A DNA stretch of 64,000 bases from Cribrihabitans marinus (GCF_900109035.1 NZ_FNYD01000008.1:186001-250000), one strand, 5' to 3'; shown: positions 46,213-54,400, counted from the first letter of the stretch. A program made the numbers and translations. The notes: generated by a model from the sequence alone, not told the origin.

Positions 46213-46911
46213 ATGACCGACGAAGAGCGCCTGCATCCGACCTGGAAGACGCGGCTGATCGAGTGGGGCAAGATCGCCAGCGCCTGCACAATCATCTTCG
46301 GTGCGATCATCGGCGCCATCCAGTGGGCGAATGGCTCGATCGGAGATGTCTGGCGCGACGTGCAGGGCATGATCGAGACGACGACAGAGCTCCAGCGCGA
46401 GCAGGTCGACATGCAGCGGGCGCAGCAGAACGTGCTGGGCCAGCTCGCCAACGTGGTCGAGAAGCAGACCGATCTGCTGGGGCGGGTGGAAAAGTTGGAG
46501 GCCCGGCGCGCGCGGGATGCCAGCCCGGCCATTCGCTTCACCAATTCCGGGTCGGCCATCAGCGATGGTCGCCCGGGCGAGATCGTCCGTCTGACCTGGT
46601 CGTTCATCAAGCTGCGCGATTGCGGCCGCCCGTCGATCGACCTGCTGTTCCGCAATGGCGGGGACCAGATCCACCGGTTCCGCGATGTCTCGGTCCTCGA
46701 CGAGGATGGCCGTGGCGTGGCGTTCGATCCCGATCCGACACAGGCGCAGTCGATCAGCTACACCGCCCGCATCCCGGCCGGCGAGGGCGTCGAGCCGGGC
46801 GCGGGCTTCGGCTACGTCCGCGTCTCCTATCCCGAGAAGTGCCCCGCGGTCGAAAGCGTCCAGTCGCCGCGCATCTATTTCCAGATCCTTCCAGAGAGGA
46901 GCCAGCAATGA
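46213..46911 (+). CDS. Membrane-anchored coiled-coil protein in the lysis region
   Basis: A 232-residue protein. A hydrophobic span (about 18-40, KIASACTIIFGAIIGAIQW) is followed by a coiled coil (TTELQREQVDMQRAQQNVLGQLANVVEKQTDLLGRVEKLEAR) and a beta-type C-terminal domain. Its place just before the endolysin suggests a function in lysis or at the envelope, possibly as an additional holin or antiholin. No family was recognised. Confidence 0.45.
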   Translation: MTDEERLHPTWKTRLIEWGKIASACTIIFGAIIGAIQWANGSIGDVWRDVQGMIETTTELQREQVDMQRAQQNVLGQLANVVEKQTDLLGRVEKLEARRARDASPAIRFTNSGSAISDGRPGEIVRLTWSFIKLRDCGRPSIDLLFRNGGDQIHRFRDVSVLDEDGRGVAFDPDPTQAQSISYTARIPAGEGVEPGAGFGYVRVSYPEKCPAVESVQSPRIYFQILPERSQQ

Positions 46912-47657
46912 GACTTGTATCCAACGCCAGAACCGTCGCCTGGCGCGCCTATTCGATGTGGTGCAACTACCTGGGCATCCTCTGCCTGGTGGCGCCCGAG
47001 CTGATCTACTGGATCTGGCTGGTCGATACCAACCCGCGCATCTGGTGGATCGGCGGGCTGGCCCTGATCCTGGCCGGCATCGTGCTGCGCCTGATCGACC
47101 AGGGAATCGCGCGGGCCCCGGCTGCGGTGACCCTGCTGGCGGCGCTGCTGGCCGGCATGCTGGTATCCCCGGCCGCGCGGGCGGGGCCGCCCAGCGAGGC
47201 GGCGTTCCTCGAGGTGGCAACGCCGCTGGTGGCGCAGTGGGAGGGCAAGCGCAACAAGGCCTACCTGGACCGCATCGCCAGCCCGCCTGTCTGGACCATC
47301 TGTTTCGGCGAGACGCGCGGGGTGAAGCCGGGCGATTACCGGACGGATGCCGAATGCCTGCAAATGCTGCGGGCGGGGCTGATCGAATATCGCTCGGGCC
47401 TGCACCGGTATTTCACGGAGGAAACCCTGGCAGCCCGGCTGACGGCCGCCAGGGATGCGGCCTATACCAGCCTGTCCTGGAACGCCGGGATCCGCGCGAT
47501 CGGGCGCAGCACGGCCGTGCGCCGCCTGAACGCAGGGCGCATCGCCGGTGGCTGCCAGGCGCTGACCTGGTGGAACAAGGCCGGCGGGCGGGTGATCCGC
47601 GGATTGGTGAACCGGCGTGCCGATGAATACCGCCTGTGCATGCAGGGCGTCGCGTGA
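46908..47657 (+). CDS. Holin-like domain fused to a GH24 endolysin
   Basis: 249 residues. Residues 1-65 (MRLVSNARTVAWRAYSMWCN, then two membrane spans) resemble the short holin family that normally forms a separate gene. Residues 67-90 form a third hydrophobic stretch ending SPAARA, like a signal sequence. Then comes a T4-type lysozyme: QWEGKRNKAYLDRIASPPVWTICFGETRGV carries the catalytic Glu and Asp nine residues apart, and the C-terminus (SAVRRLN-type, CQALTWWNKAGGRVIRGLVNRR) is typical of Rhodobacterales phages. It cleaves peptidoglycan. Confidence 0.8.
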   Translation: MRLVSNARTVAWRAYSMWCNYLGILCLVAPELIYWIWLVDTNPRIWWIGGLALILAGIVLRLIDQGIARAPAAVTLLAALLAGMLVSPAARAGPPSEAAFLEVATPLVAQWEGKRNKAYLDRIASPPVWTICFGETRGVKPGDYRTDAECLQMLRAGLIEYRSGLHRYFTEETLAARLTAARDAAYTSLSWNAGIRAIGRSTAVRRLNAGRIAGGCQALTWWNKAGGRVIRGLVNRRADEYRLCMQGVA

Positions 47658-47935
47658 AGCGCGTGGCGGCATATGTCGCCCTGGTCCTCGCCCTTCTCGG
47701 CGGGGTCGCCTGGCTGGCCTATCGGCAGGGCCGCGCCGCGGCCGAGGCCAGGCATGCGCAGGAGCTGCTGGACCGGATCGAGGCCGGCCGCAAGCTGGAG
47801 GCCGAGCGGTTCCGGATCGCCCGTGAGCGCGACGCCTTGCTGCGACGAATGGAGGAGGATGCCTATGCGGACCCCGTGGTCGTGCGCCAGTGCCTTGGCC
47901 CTGGCCGGGTGCGCCGTCTCAACGCCCTTCGTTGA
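47654..47935 (+). CDS. Inner-membrane spanin (i-spanin, Rz-like)
   Basis: 93 residues with a GTG start overlapping the endolysin stop. One N-terminal membrane span (VAAYVALVLALLGGVAWLAY) and a long charged periplasmic coiled coil (EARHAQELLDRIEAGRKLEAERFRIARERDALLRRMEED) are the Rz layout. It should pair with the nested lipoprotein to fuse inner and outer membranes in the last step of lysis. Confidence 0.75.
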   Translation: MKRVAAYVALVLALLGGVAWLAYRQGRAAAEARHAQELLDRIEAGRKLEAERFRIARERDALLRRMEEDAYADPVVVRQCLGPGRVRRLNALR

Positions 47936-48089
47936 GACCGCCGAGCCCTGCGACAGGCCGGTGCAGATCCCGGTCGCCGGCGTGAGCGACCGGCAGGTCG
48001 AGATCCTCTGGGCCCGCGATCGCGCGGCGCTGCTGGATTGCGGCGACACGGTTGAGACCCTCTCCGGGCGCAAGCCCGGGGGTGGCTAG
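47865..48089 (+). CDS. Outer-membrane spanin lipoprotein (o-spanin), nested in the i-spanin gene
   Basis: A 74-residue protein starting inside the i-spanin gene in another frame. MRTPWSCASALALAGCAVSTP has a lipobox LAGC, so the mature protein begins at Cys16 and is anchored in the outer membrane. A GGAGGAGG ribosome site ends six bases before the ATG. Overlapping spanin genes of this kind are known from lambda Rz/Rz1. The C-terminus follows past the i-spanin stop. Confidence 0.75.
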   Translation: MRTPWSCASALALAGCAVSTPFVETAEPCDRPVQIPVAGVSDRQVEILWARDRAALLDCGDTVETLSGRKPGGG

Positions 48090-48122
48090 GCGAGGACAGG
48101 ACGGCAGAGACAGGAGACACCA

Positions 48123-48389
48123 ATGCCACAAGATCCATTCAGACATCACGTGCCGGGGCTTTCGGACCCCGGCCGTCACGCGGCCGCGGTGACGCCCAAC
48201 GACACGGTGGATCTCGATCCGCCGGCGCGGTCGCTGTTCATCGGCACCGGGGGCAACGTGCGGGTGCTCACCTACGGTTCCGAGACCGTCGATTTCAAGG
48301 GCGTCCAGACCGGTCACGTGCTGCCCATGCACGTGCGCCGTGTCCTGGCGTCGGGAACCACGGCCGCCGATATCGTGGCCATCTGGTAG
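48123..48389 (+). CDS. Spike base protein, RCAP_rcc01079-like
   Basis: 88 residues. MPQDPFRHHVPGLSDPGRHAAAVTPNDTVDLDPPARSLFIGTGGNVRV... then VLPMHVRRVLASGTTAADIVAIW matches the spike-base family named after RCAP_rcc01079 of the Rhodobacter capsulatus gene transfer agent, where it anchors head spikes. Here it would decorate the podovirus head or attach the following repeat protein. It follows the spanin pair by 33 bp. Confidence 0.65.
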   Translation: MPQDPFRHHVPGLSDPGRHAAAVTPNDTVDLDPPARSLFIGTGGNVRVLTYGSETVDFKGVQTGHVLPMHVRRVLASGTTAADIVAIW

Positions 48390-48400
48390 GAGGCAGGACA

Positions 48401-48916
48401 ATGGCGAAGGAAAAATGGCTGACCGACAATCTGTGTGCACTCGGCGACCGGGTGCGCATCGAGCGCGGTCCCCAGGTGGTCGAGCTCGACTGTACCGACG
48501 AGAACCTGGACGATCGCGTGACGCCCAGGCGCTACGCGAAGGGGCGCCGCGATGCGCTGGGGCGGCTGATCCAGCCCGACGAGGCGGTGGCCGAGCTGCA
48601 GGGCAAACTGCAGCGTCTGGGCGCAGGAGAGCCGGCTGAGGGGGTGGTCAAGGCCATCGGCGAGATCACGGCCGCCAAGGCCCTCGATGATGCCCTGGAG
48701 CGCCCGCATGTCGCTGCTTCCGGCAAGATGGCCGTGATCGACGACAAGGCGCGGCACAAGCCGTGGCTGTGGAAGGTCTACCAGCTGCAGGCCGGGCAGG
48801 AGTTCAACCACCGCACCGGCGAGGTCCAGACCCGCGAGCGCTTCGTCAAGGTGAAGGAGCTGCAGGGTCTCGAGAAGGCGCTGGAGCACGCGCGCAAACT
48901 GGCGAAGGGAGACTGA
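48401..48916 (+). CDS. Hypothetical late protein
   Basis: A 171-residue protein, hydrophilic and helical at the C-terminus (KHKPWLWKVYQLQAGQEFNHRTGEVQTRERFVKVKELQGLEKALEHARKLAKGD). It is encoded between the spike-base and repeat protein genes and is therefore probably part of the same surface structure or its assembly. The family was not recognised. Confidence 0.5.
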   Translation: MAKEKWLTDNLCALGDRVRIERGPQVVELDCTDENLDDRVTPRRYAKGRRDALGRLIQPDEAVAELQGKLQRLGAGEPAEGVVKAIGEITAAKALDDALERPHVAASGKMAVIDDKARHKPWLWKVYQLQAGQEFNHRTGEVQTRERFVKVKELQGLEKALEHARKLAKGD

Positions 48917-48918
48917 CC

Positions 48919-49287
48919 ATGGCGTTCTGGAACGACAATGTCCACGACCAGGGGCTGAACTGGGCCATCGCCCAGGCCAATCTGCTGAGCATCTGTTCAC
49001 AGGAACCGACGACATTCACCGAGGCCACCAGCACCTACGAGCTGGGCAACGGCGCCGTGACGCTGGGCAGCGCCCAGAACGGCGACACGGACGGCCGCAA
49101 GTCGGTCGTGCCTGCGTTGACCGACGAGGATGTCGACAGCAGCGGGACGGCCAGCCACGTCGCGCTCACCGGATCCGGCGGGTCCGACCTGGTGGCGACC
49201 GTTGCGCTGACCGCGTCGCAGGCGGTGACCTCGGGCAACAAGTTCAGCACCTCGGCCTTCGACCTGGTCAAGCGCGACCCGACCTGA
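48919..49287 (+). CDS. Hypothetical late protein, Ser/Thr-rich
   Basis: 122 residues: MAFWNDNVHDQGLNWAIAQANLLSICSQEPTTFTEA..., then a beta-type segment (VALTGSGGSDLVATVALTASQAV). It looks like a small structural protein. Similar proteins occur beside spike or tail-end genes in rhodobacterial phages. It follows the previous gene by two bases. Confidence 0.5.
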   Translation: MAFWNDNVHDQGLNWAIAQANLLSICSQEPTTFTEATSTYELGNGAVTLGSAQNGDTDGRKSVVPALTDEDVDSSGTASHVALTGSGGSDLVATVALTASQAVTSGNKFSTSAFDLVKRDPT

Positions 49288-49334
49288 TCCGCGGGGCCAT
49301 ACGGCCCCGCTTCGATCTTGAACGGAGGTAGGTC

Positions 49335-50753
49335 ATGCCGGCGGACCGCTACTGGCGCATTCTTTGCACGCATGAAGCGGGCGAAGACTATATCATCATC
49401 TATGAAATTGAGATGCGCGCCACGATTGGCGGAGCGGACCAGACCAGCACGTCCTACACCATATTTTCGAGCGAGGTGAACTCGTCGAATGAGGCGGCCA
49501 ACGCATTCGACGACACAAACTCAAGCCGATGGGTCAGCGAGCACAAGGTCAACGACGCATCGCCCTGGATCGGCCAGGATTTCGGGTCGTCCACGACCGT
49601 TGTCGAGATCACGATCTACACGGATAACGGCGATCGGCCTCCCAGCGCAATCGAGATCCAGCATTCGTCGGACGGATCGACCTGGACCACGACCGACACC
49701 TATACCGGCCTGACCTGGAGCACGGGCGAAACCAAGACCTTTGCCGTATCCGGCGCCACGACGATCGACCTGGAGCCGGACAGCGCCGAGGCGACGGCCC
49801 AGGTGACATCGGCCATCCTGTCCCAGCTGCATCAGATGGCCGGTGCCACGGCCGGAGACGGCGCGACGGCGCTGACCACGCCGTCCCTGTCGCAGACCAG
49901 CGATGTTGCGCCCGGCGGATTGGCGTCACTGGCGGAGCTCGCGCCCGCGTCGATCGATCAGAGCCATTCGATGACCCTGCCGGATCTGACGGGCGTCACG
50001 GTCCTGGAGGCGACGGCGCTGGTGCAGGATCACCAGGTCGCACCGGGCACTGTCCAGGCGGCATCGCAGGTCGAGGCGCCCTCGATGACAGTGGGCTCCG
50101 ATCTCTCGGTGGGGCCAGTCTCCGGCACGACGCAAATTGCAGAGACGTCCCTGTCGGTGCTCGTGATCTCCGATCCGGCCAATTTGCAGGGATCCACGGC
50201 CCTGGGCAGTCCGTTGCTGAGCCAGCCTCACGACCTGTCCGCGCCGGATCTGGAAAGCGTCGCGCAGGCACAGTCGCCCGACCTGAGCGCCGGCAGCACC
50301 GCGGCCCCGGGCGATCTCCAGGCAATCTCCGAGCTTGCCGGTCCCGTGCTGTCCCAGGAGCAGATGGTCGCGCCGGCCTCCGTCGCCTCGGTTGCACAGA
50401 TCGGCACTTCTGCACTTGGACAGAAGCACCAACTGGCCGCCGGCCATCTCCAGGCGACGTCCACGGTTGATCGGCCGGCCCTGTCAACGGGCGCTGACCT
50501 GGTCGCGGCGCTGTTGCAGGCCCAGGCGGAAATCACCGGCCCGGCCGCCAGCGTGGTTCAGCCCGTGGCGCCGCGATCGATCACGGGCGTGGCGTTGGCG
50601 GGACTGCCGGCGATGTCACAGGGCCATGTCATGGCGGTTGCGAATGCAGCATCGATGTCCTCGATCGCTGCCCCGGCGATGTCGACGGGAAGTGCATCAC
50701 CATCCGGAGCTCTGCCGCCAAACGATGTGTTTGTCGGTGTCCGCGTGACCTGA
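49335..50753 (+). CDS. Discoidin-domain protein with exact 22-residue repeats
   Basis: 472 residues. Residues 1-140 are an F5/8 type C (discoidin) fold (NAFDDTNSSRWVSE, then PWIGQDFGSSTTVVEITIYTDNGD and IEIQHSSDGSTWTT), a common carbohydrate-binding module. From residue 160 to about 447 there is a tandem array with a strict 22-residue period: one 24-residue unit then 12 ungapped units. Conserved positions are Leu2-Ser3-Gln4, His6, Val8-Ala9-Pro10, Leu13-Gln14 and Pro22. It is probably a surface fibre or spike shaft and the last gene of the prophage. Confidence 0.7.
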   Translation: MPADRYWRILCTHEAGEDYIIIYEIEMRATIGGADQTSTSYTIFSSEVNSSNEAANAFDDTNSSRWVSEHKVNDASPWIGQDFGSSTTVVEITIYTDNGDRPPSAIEIQHSSDGSTWTTTDTYTGLTWSTGETKTFAVSGATTIDLEPDSAEATAQVTSAILSQLHQMAGATAGDGATALTTPSLSQTSDVAPGGLASLAELAPASIDQSHSMTLPDLTGVTVLEATALVQDHQVAPGTVQAASQVEAPSMTVGSDLSVGPVSGTTQIAETSLSVLVISDPANLQGSTALGSPLLSQPHDLSAPDLESVAQAQSPDLSAGSTAAPGDLQAISELAGPVLSQEQMVAPASVASVAQIGTSALGQKHQLAAGHLQATSTVDRPALSTGADLVAALLQAQAEITGPAASVVQPVAPRSITGVALAGLPAMSQGHVMAVANAASMSSIAAPAMSTGSASPSGALPPNDVFVGVRVT

Positions 50754-50862
50754 GGGATCTGGCGATCGCAACCGAAGTGGATTTCGCAAGCCATTGAAAT
50801 CAAACGGACTGCAGAATGACGCGAGTTCATCTAAGTGATTGAAAACAAACCAACCGCCGAGA

Positions 50863-50911
50863 ACTTCTAATCAGCAGGTTCGGGGTTCGAGTCCTCGCGG
50901 GATCGCCAGTT
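50863..50911. repeat. attR, displaced tRNA-Arg 3' end
   Basis: An exact 49-bp copy of 11687-11735. No upstream tRNA half is present, so this is the displaced chromosomal 3' end and not a gene. It fixes the right boundary of the prophage 109 bp after the last prophage stop codon. Confidence 0.95.
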
Positions 50912-50973
50912 CCATTCGATTGCCAAGGGGTCATAAGAGGGCGCAAAACTGGGTATTTCGTGCGCGCCTGTGT

Positions 50974-51006
50974 CAAGAGAATTCTCTCGCGATAGCGAGA
51001 TTCTTG
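50974..51006. terminator. Imperfect hairpin after attR, likely the native tRNA terminator
   Basis: TCTCGC and GCGAGA close a GATA loop, with outer CAAGA/TCTTG pairing, 63 bp after attR. It was probably the terminator of the tRNA-Arg gene before the prophage separated them. No T-run follows. Confidence 0.4.
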
Positions 51007-51113
51007 CAGTGTCTTGATAAAGAATGGTTTCCGCCCGGCTGCGCTTTCCGACGAAAACCTTCAGGTTTCGGAGTAATCACCCAGCCATCGCAAACCGGAT
51101 CGCACGACACCCT

Positions 51114-51269
51114 CTACTGGAGAGCGCCAGTAACCTCTTCACGCAAGTAGATCGCGCCGAAGTCCTGATCGCGTGGGGCGAAGCGGGCGACTCGGGATGC
51201 TTCGAGCAGGCTCTTCAGGGTGTTGCGATGATGCCCCGTCTCATTGGACAGAGTGGTCAAGAACAGCGG
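51114..51269 (-). pseudogene. Fragment of an unidentified gene
   Basis: A 51-codon minus-strand frame (PLFLTTLSNETGHHRNTLKS then LLEASRVARFAPRDQDFGAI and YLREEVTGALQ) that reads like the true C-terminus of a protein but has a stop at 51272 just upstream and no start. It is probably a remnant left beside the IS1182 insertion. The surrounding 51,010-51,394 shows no intact gene; a plus-strand frame at 51,244-51,447 also looks protein-like but is unidentified. Confidence 0.3.
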
Positions 51270-51394
51270 CTACCGGGTCGAGGACTGTCCAGACATGGCG
51301 CAGGCGCTGAAGATGGGCAAGCGCGCCGAAGCATTCCCGAAGATCTTCGGCGCCGTTTTCCGGGAGTATCAATCCCGCCTGTGCGCGGCACTAA

Positions 51395-52942
51395 GGCGAT
51401 TTCAGGCTGCAGGATCACCTGCTCCGGTCCATCAATTGGTTTGTTGATCTGAGCAGCATCCGGGCCCATCTGGCGGATTTTCATAGCCATATGGGCCGTC
51501 CGTCGGTCGATCCCGAATTGCTGATCCGGATGCTGTTGGTCGGATACTGCTTCGGCATCCGGTCCGAGCGGCGGCTCTGCGAAGAGGTGCATCTGAACCT
51601 CGCGTGCCGCTGGTTCTGCCGCCTCGACCTTTCCGATAGGGTCTTGGATCAATCCACTTTCTCCAAGAACCGCCACGGTCGGTTTCGAGACAGCGAGTTG
51701 CTGCGGCAATTGTTCGAGGTGACCGTCGCACGCTGCATCCAGGAAGGCCTGGTCAGCGGCCAGCGCATGGCGGTCGATGCCAGCCTGATCGAAGCGGATG
51801 CCAACAAACAGAATTCGACGCCGAAGGAGGAATGGGATACATCGCTCATCGACCCGGCCGATGCGCCCCGCGCCGTGCGAGAGTATCTCGACACTCTGGA
51901 CTAGGCCGCCTTCGGCGCCGCGAGCGAGGTCCAGCCCAAGTTCACGTCACATTCCGACCCGGCCAGCCAGTGGACCATTGCTCGCAAGTGACCGGCATTC
52001 TTCAGCTATTCCAACAACTGCCTGATCAACATGGACCATGGCGTCATCGTGGATGTGGAGGCCACAAGATCTATCCGCCAGGCCGAGGTCGGGTCGACCA
52101 AGCCCATGCTCGAGCGGGTGCAGGGCACATTCGAACTGCATCCCGAACGCCTGATCGCCGACACCGCCTAAGGCACAGGACCGATGCTGGGCCGGCTGGT
52201 CGACCGCAAGATCGCGCCGCACATCCCGGTGTTCGACAAATCCGGCCGCAGCGACGGCACCTGGACCCGCGCCGACTTCCAGTGGGATCCTGACAACGAC
52301 CAATACATCTGCGCCGAGGGCCAGGAGTTGAAGTAGTTCCGTCGGAACTATTCCGACCCGAGCCGGGGGCCGACCGGAAAGGGCAGAACCAAATACCGGG
52401 CCCTGAAACTGACCTGCCAAGCCTGCCCGTCCAAGGCGAAATGCTGCCCGAACGCAGATGCCAGATCGGTTACCCGCGAAGAACACGAAGACGCTCGCCA
52501 GGTCGCCCGGGATATCTCGAAAATCAGGCAATACGAGATCTCGGTGAAGCTCAGGAAGAAGGTCGAGATGCTCTTCGCGCACCTCAAGCGTATCCTCGGC
52601 CTCCGAAGGCTCCGATTACGCGGCCCATGTGGCGCAAATGACGAATTCTTGCTCGCAGCTACCGCCCAGAACCTCCGGAAGCTGGCGAAGATCTTCCCCG
52701 CACCGCAGCAAACGCCAAAAGCCAAAAGCCTGACACGAAAGGCCCCCCCGCCAATCATTTTATCTCTGGATGCTGCGCCGCCTCCGCGGGCAGCTCAGTG
52801 CCCGATTTTACCGAATGCTCCGCTTTGCGTGAATGTCCATAATTCAGGCGGCGGCAGAAAAAACTGCCAAGATCAAACAAGGTGTTGCAACGAGTTTGTG
52901 GCACAATCGTTCTGGCAAGGGGTTTCCAATCGATGCAAATGA
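51395..52942 (+). pseudogene. IS1182-family transposase, inactivated by four nonsense mutations
   Basis: A single plus-strand frame reads through almost the whole IS1182-type transposase: GRPSVDPELLIRMLLVGYCF, RLCEEVHLNLACRWFCRLDL, AVDASLIEADANKQNSTPKE and KKVEMLFAHLKRILGLRRLR. It is broken by TAG (51902), TGA (51989), TAA (52169) and TAG (52334). The sites fit codons that in relatives encode Glu, Gly, Tyr and Gln. The homologous part ends near 52,720, with no frameshifts. The element is dead. Terminal inverted repeats were not identified. Confidence 0.85.
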
Positions 52943-52973
52943 ATGACGTCAAACAATTGATCCTGGACCGGTG

Positions 52974-53150
52974 TCATGCGTTACCGAGCCGCGTCCGACC
53001 TTCTGCGAGACGCGATGACAAGCGCAGGAGGTGGTCGTTGCGGACCACAGCGACCAAGAAGGGCTGGGGCAGGATTTCGAGTGCCTCGGGGTGCGCGCGG
53101 ACCAGGTCAATTTCGATATCCGGCGAGACGAGCGTCGTTCCGTGCGGATT
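52974..53150 (-). pseudogene. Short protein-like fragment near the efflux operon
   Basis: A 58-codon open minus-strand frame without a proper start (TLVSPDIEIDLVRAHPEALE then ILPQPFLVAVVRNDHLLRLS, ending RTRLGNA). The amino-acid sequence is plausible for the C-terminal end of a protein, so this may be a remnant. It lies downstream of the efflux operon. The stretch 52,720-52,973 otherwise holds no recognisable feature. Confidence 0.25.
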
Positions 53151-53161
53151 TTAGTCATCGC

Positions 53162-54397
53162 CTATTCCACCGAGCGCTGCGTGACTGCCGTGCCGTCCGC
53201 GATCGCTGCCGACGGGTAAAGGATGACCTGCTCGCCCGGGTCCAGCCCCTCCCGCACCTCGGCGATGATGCCGTTGTTGCGACCGATCTCGACACCCCGC
53301 AGCACTGCGACACCGCCTTCCGCCACGAAGACCGACCAGTCTTCCCTGGTGCGAAAGAGCGCACTCGCCGGAACGCGCAGCGCATCGTCCTCCTGCCAGA
53401 CGACGATTCGCGCCTCGACGCGGTAGCCGTGACCCAGGGCGCGGCGCTCCTCGGGCGGTCCGGTCAGCGCGACCGTGACGGGAACGCGCTGCTCCTCGAC
53501 GCCAAGCGCGGAGTACTCCGTGATGCCGAAAGGGTCGATGCGGCGCACCTCTCCCTCGAGCGGCCGCGTGCCGCCCCAGTCCTCGATGATGACCGGATCG
53601 CCGACCTCGACCTGAACCGCATCCGACGAAATCAGATCGACGACCACCTCCAACTCACCTTCCACGTCGCCGATCTCCATGATCGGTGCACCAGCGGGCA
53701 AGGTTGTCTCGCTCTGCTGCATGATCCGAAGGATGCGGCCGTCAGCGGGCGCGTAGAGGGGGATGTCATCGCTGCGCGTATTGCCGATGGCCGCTGCAAG
53801 CCCTTGGTCATCGAATCCGATCAGCTGTGCGCGCGCGTTCGCCAGATCGGCTTCGCGCATCGCAATGGCGGCCTCCGCCGTTTCGACCGCCGCCTCAGCA
53901 ACACGGAAGTTCTGGCGGGCGCGGTCAAAAGCCGCTTCGCTTGCGATCTGGCGTTCGGTCAGCTGCCGGGCGCGGTCAAGCTCCGTCTCGGCAAGGTCGC
54001 GGTTGGCGATGGCGGCGTTCAGATCGGCGCGGGCGACGCGCAGCGCGGCTTCGGCCGCCTGAACCGCCGCCAATGCCTGTTCGCGGGTGCGCACATCCAG
54101 CGCCGCCGGGTTGGAGGGCCGCATGTGCGCGACGACCGTCTCGCCCCGCACGACCGGATCGCCGGGAACGACCTGCACCCTTTGCAAGCGTCCGGCGACC
54201 GGAGTGGAGACGATATAGGCCTCGGCCACCCGTGTGCGCCCCTCCTCGTCAATGGTGACCATCATCGGGCCGCGCGTCACTTCGCCCAGATCGACCATCA
54301 CTGGACGCGGCCAGAATGCCGCCGCAAGCGCGCCACCGATCAGCACGACGATGATGAAGGTCAGGATCAGGCGGGATCGTCTTTTTGCTTTTGCCAT
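53162..54397 (-). CDS. HlyD-family membrane fusion protein of ABC efflux system
   Basis: 411 residues. There is one N-terminal membrane span (LILTFIIVVLIGGALAAAF) and then a biotinyl-lipoyl-like half (YIVSTPVAGRLQRVQVVPGDPVVRGETV). A long coiled-coil hairpin and a second lipoyl half (IPLYAPADGRILRIMQQSETTLPAGAPIMEI) follow, with a beta-barrel domain at the end. It bridges the inner-membrane permease to the outer envelope. It starts 3 bp downstream of the permease stop. Confidence 0.9.
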   Translation of the reverse strand: MAKAKRRSRLILTFIIVVLIGGALAAAFWPRPVMVDLGEVTRGPMMVTIDEEGRTRVAEAYIVSTPVAGRLQRVQVVPGDPVVRGETVVAHMRPSNPAALDVRTREQALAAVQAAEAALRVARADLNAAIANRDLAETELDRARQLTERQIASEAAFDRARQNFRVAEAAVETAEAAIAMREADLANARAQLIGFDDQGLAAAIGNTRSDDIPLYAPADGRILRIMQQSETTLPAGAPIMEIGDVEGELEVVVDLISSDAVQVEVGDPVIIEDWGGTRPLEGEVRRIDPFGITEYSALGVEEQRVPVTVALTGPPEERRALGHGYRVEARIVVWQEDDALRVPASALFRTREDWSVFVAEGGVAVLRGVEIGRNNGIIAEVREGLDPGEQVILYPSAAIADGTAVTQRSVE

Positions 54398-54400
54398 GGT

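Larger units (their letters stand above)
11687..50911. mobile_element. Complete temperate podovirus prophage integrated in tRNA-Arg
   Basis: About 39.2 kb bounded by a perfect 49-bp repeat (attL and attR) derived from the tRNA 3' end. Gene order from the left is integrase block, repressor/Cro switch, replication genes, terminase, portal, scaffold, capsid, tail tubular A and B, internal virion proteins, tail fibre, lysis genes, spike base and a repeat protein. There are no tail sheath, tube or tape-measure genes. The T7-type portal, tubular proteins and ejection proteins indicate short-tailed morphology. No RNA polymerase or DNA polymerase gene was seen. Only one gene (17438) is visibly frameshifted, so the element may be functional. 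Confidence 0.93.

Noticed and set aside
11687-50911. Diversity-generating retroelement, because some related temperate podoviruses carry one
   Set aside because: No reverse transcriptase frame and no template/variable repeat near the fibre or the discoidin protein.
11687-50911. Gene transfer agent cluster
   Set aside because: Only the spike-base protein is GTA-like; the integrase, att sites, repressor and T7-like tail genes show a true phage.
51395-52942. Stop-codon recoding in the transposase
   Set aside because: Three different stop codons at unrelated sites are best explained as random decay.
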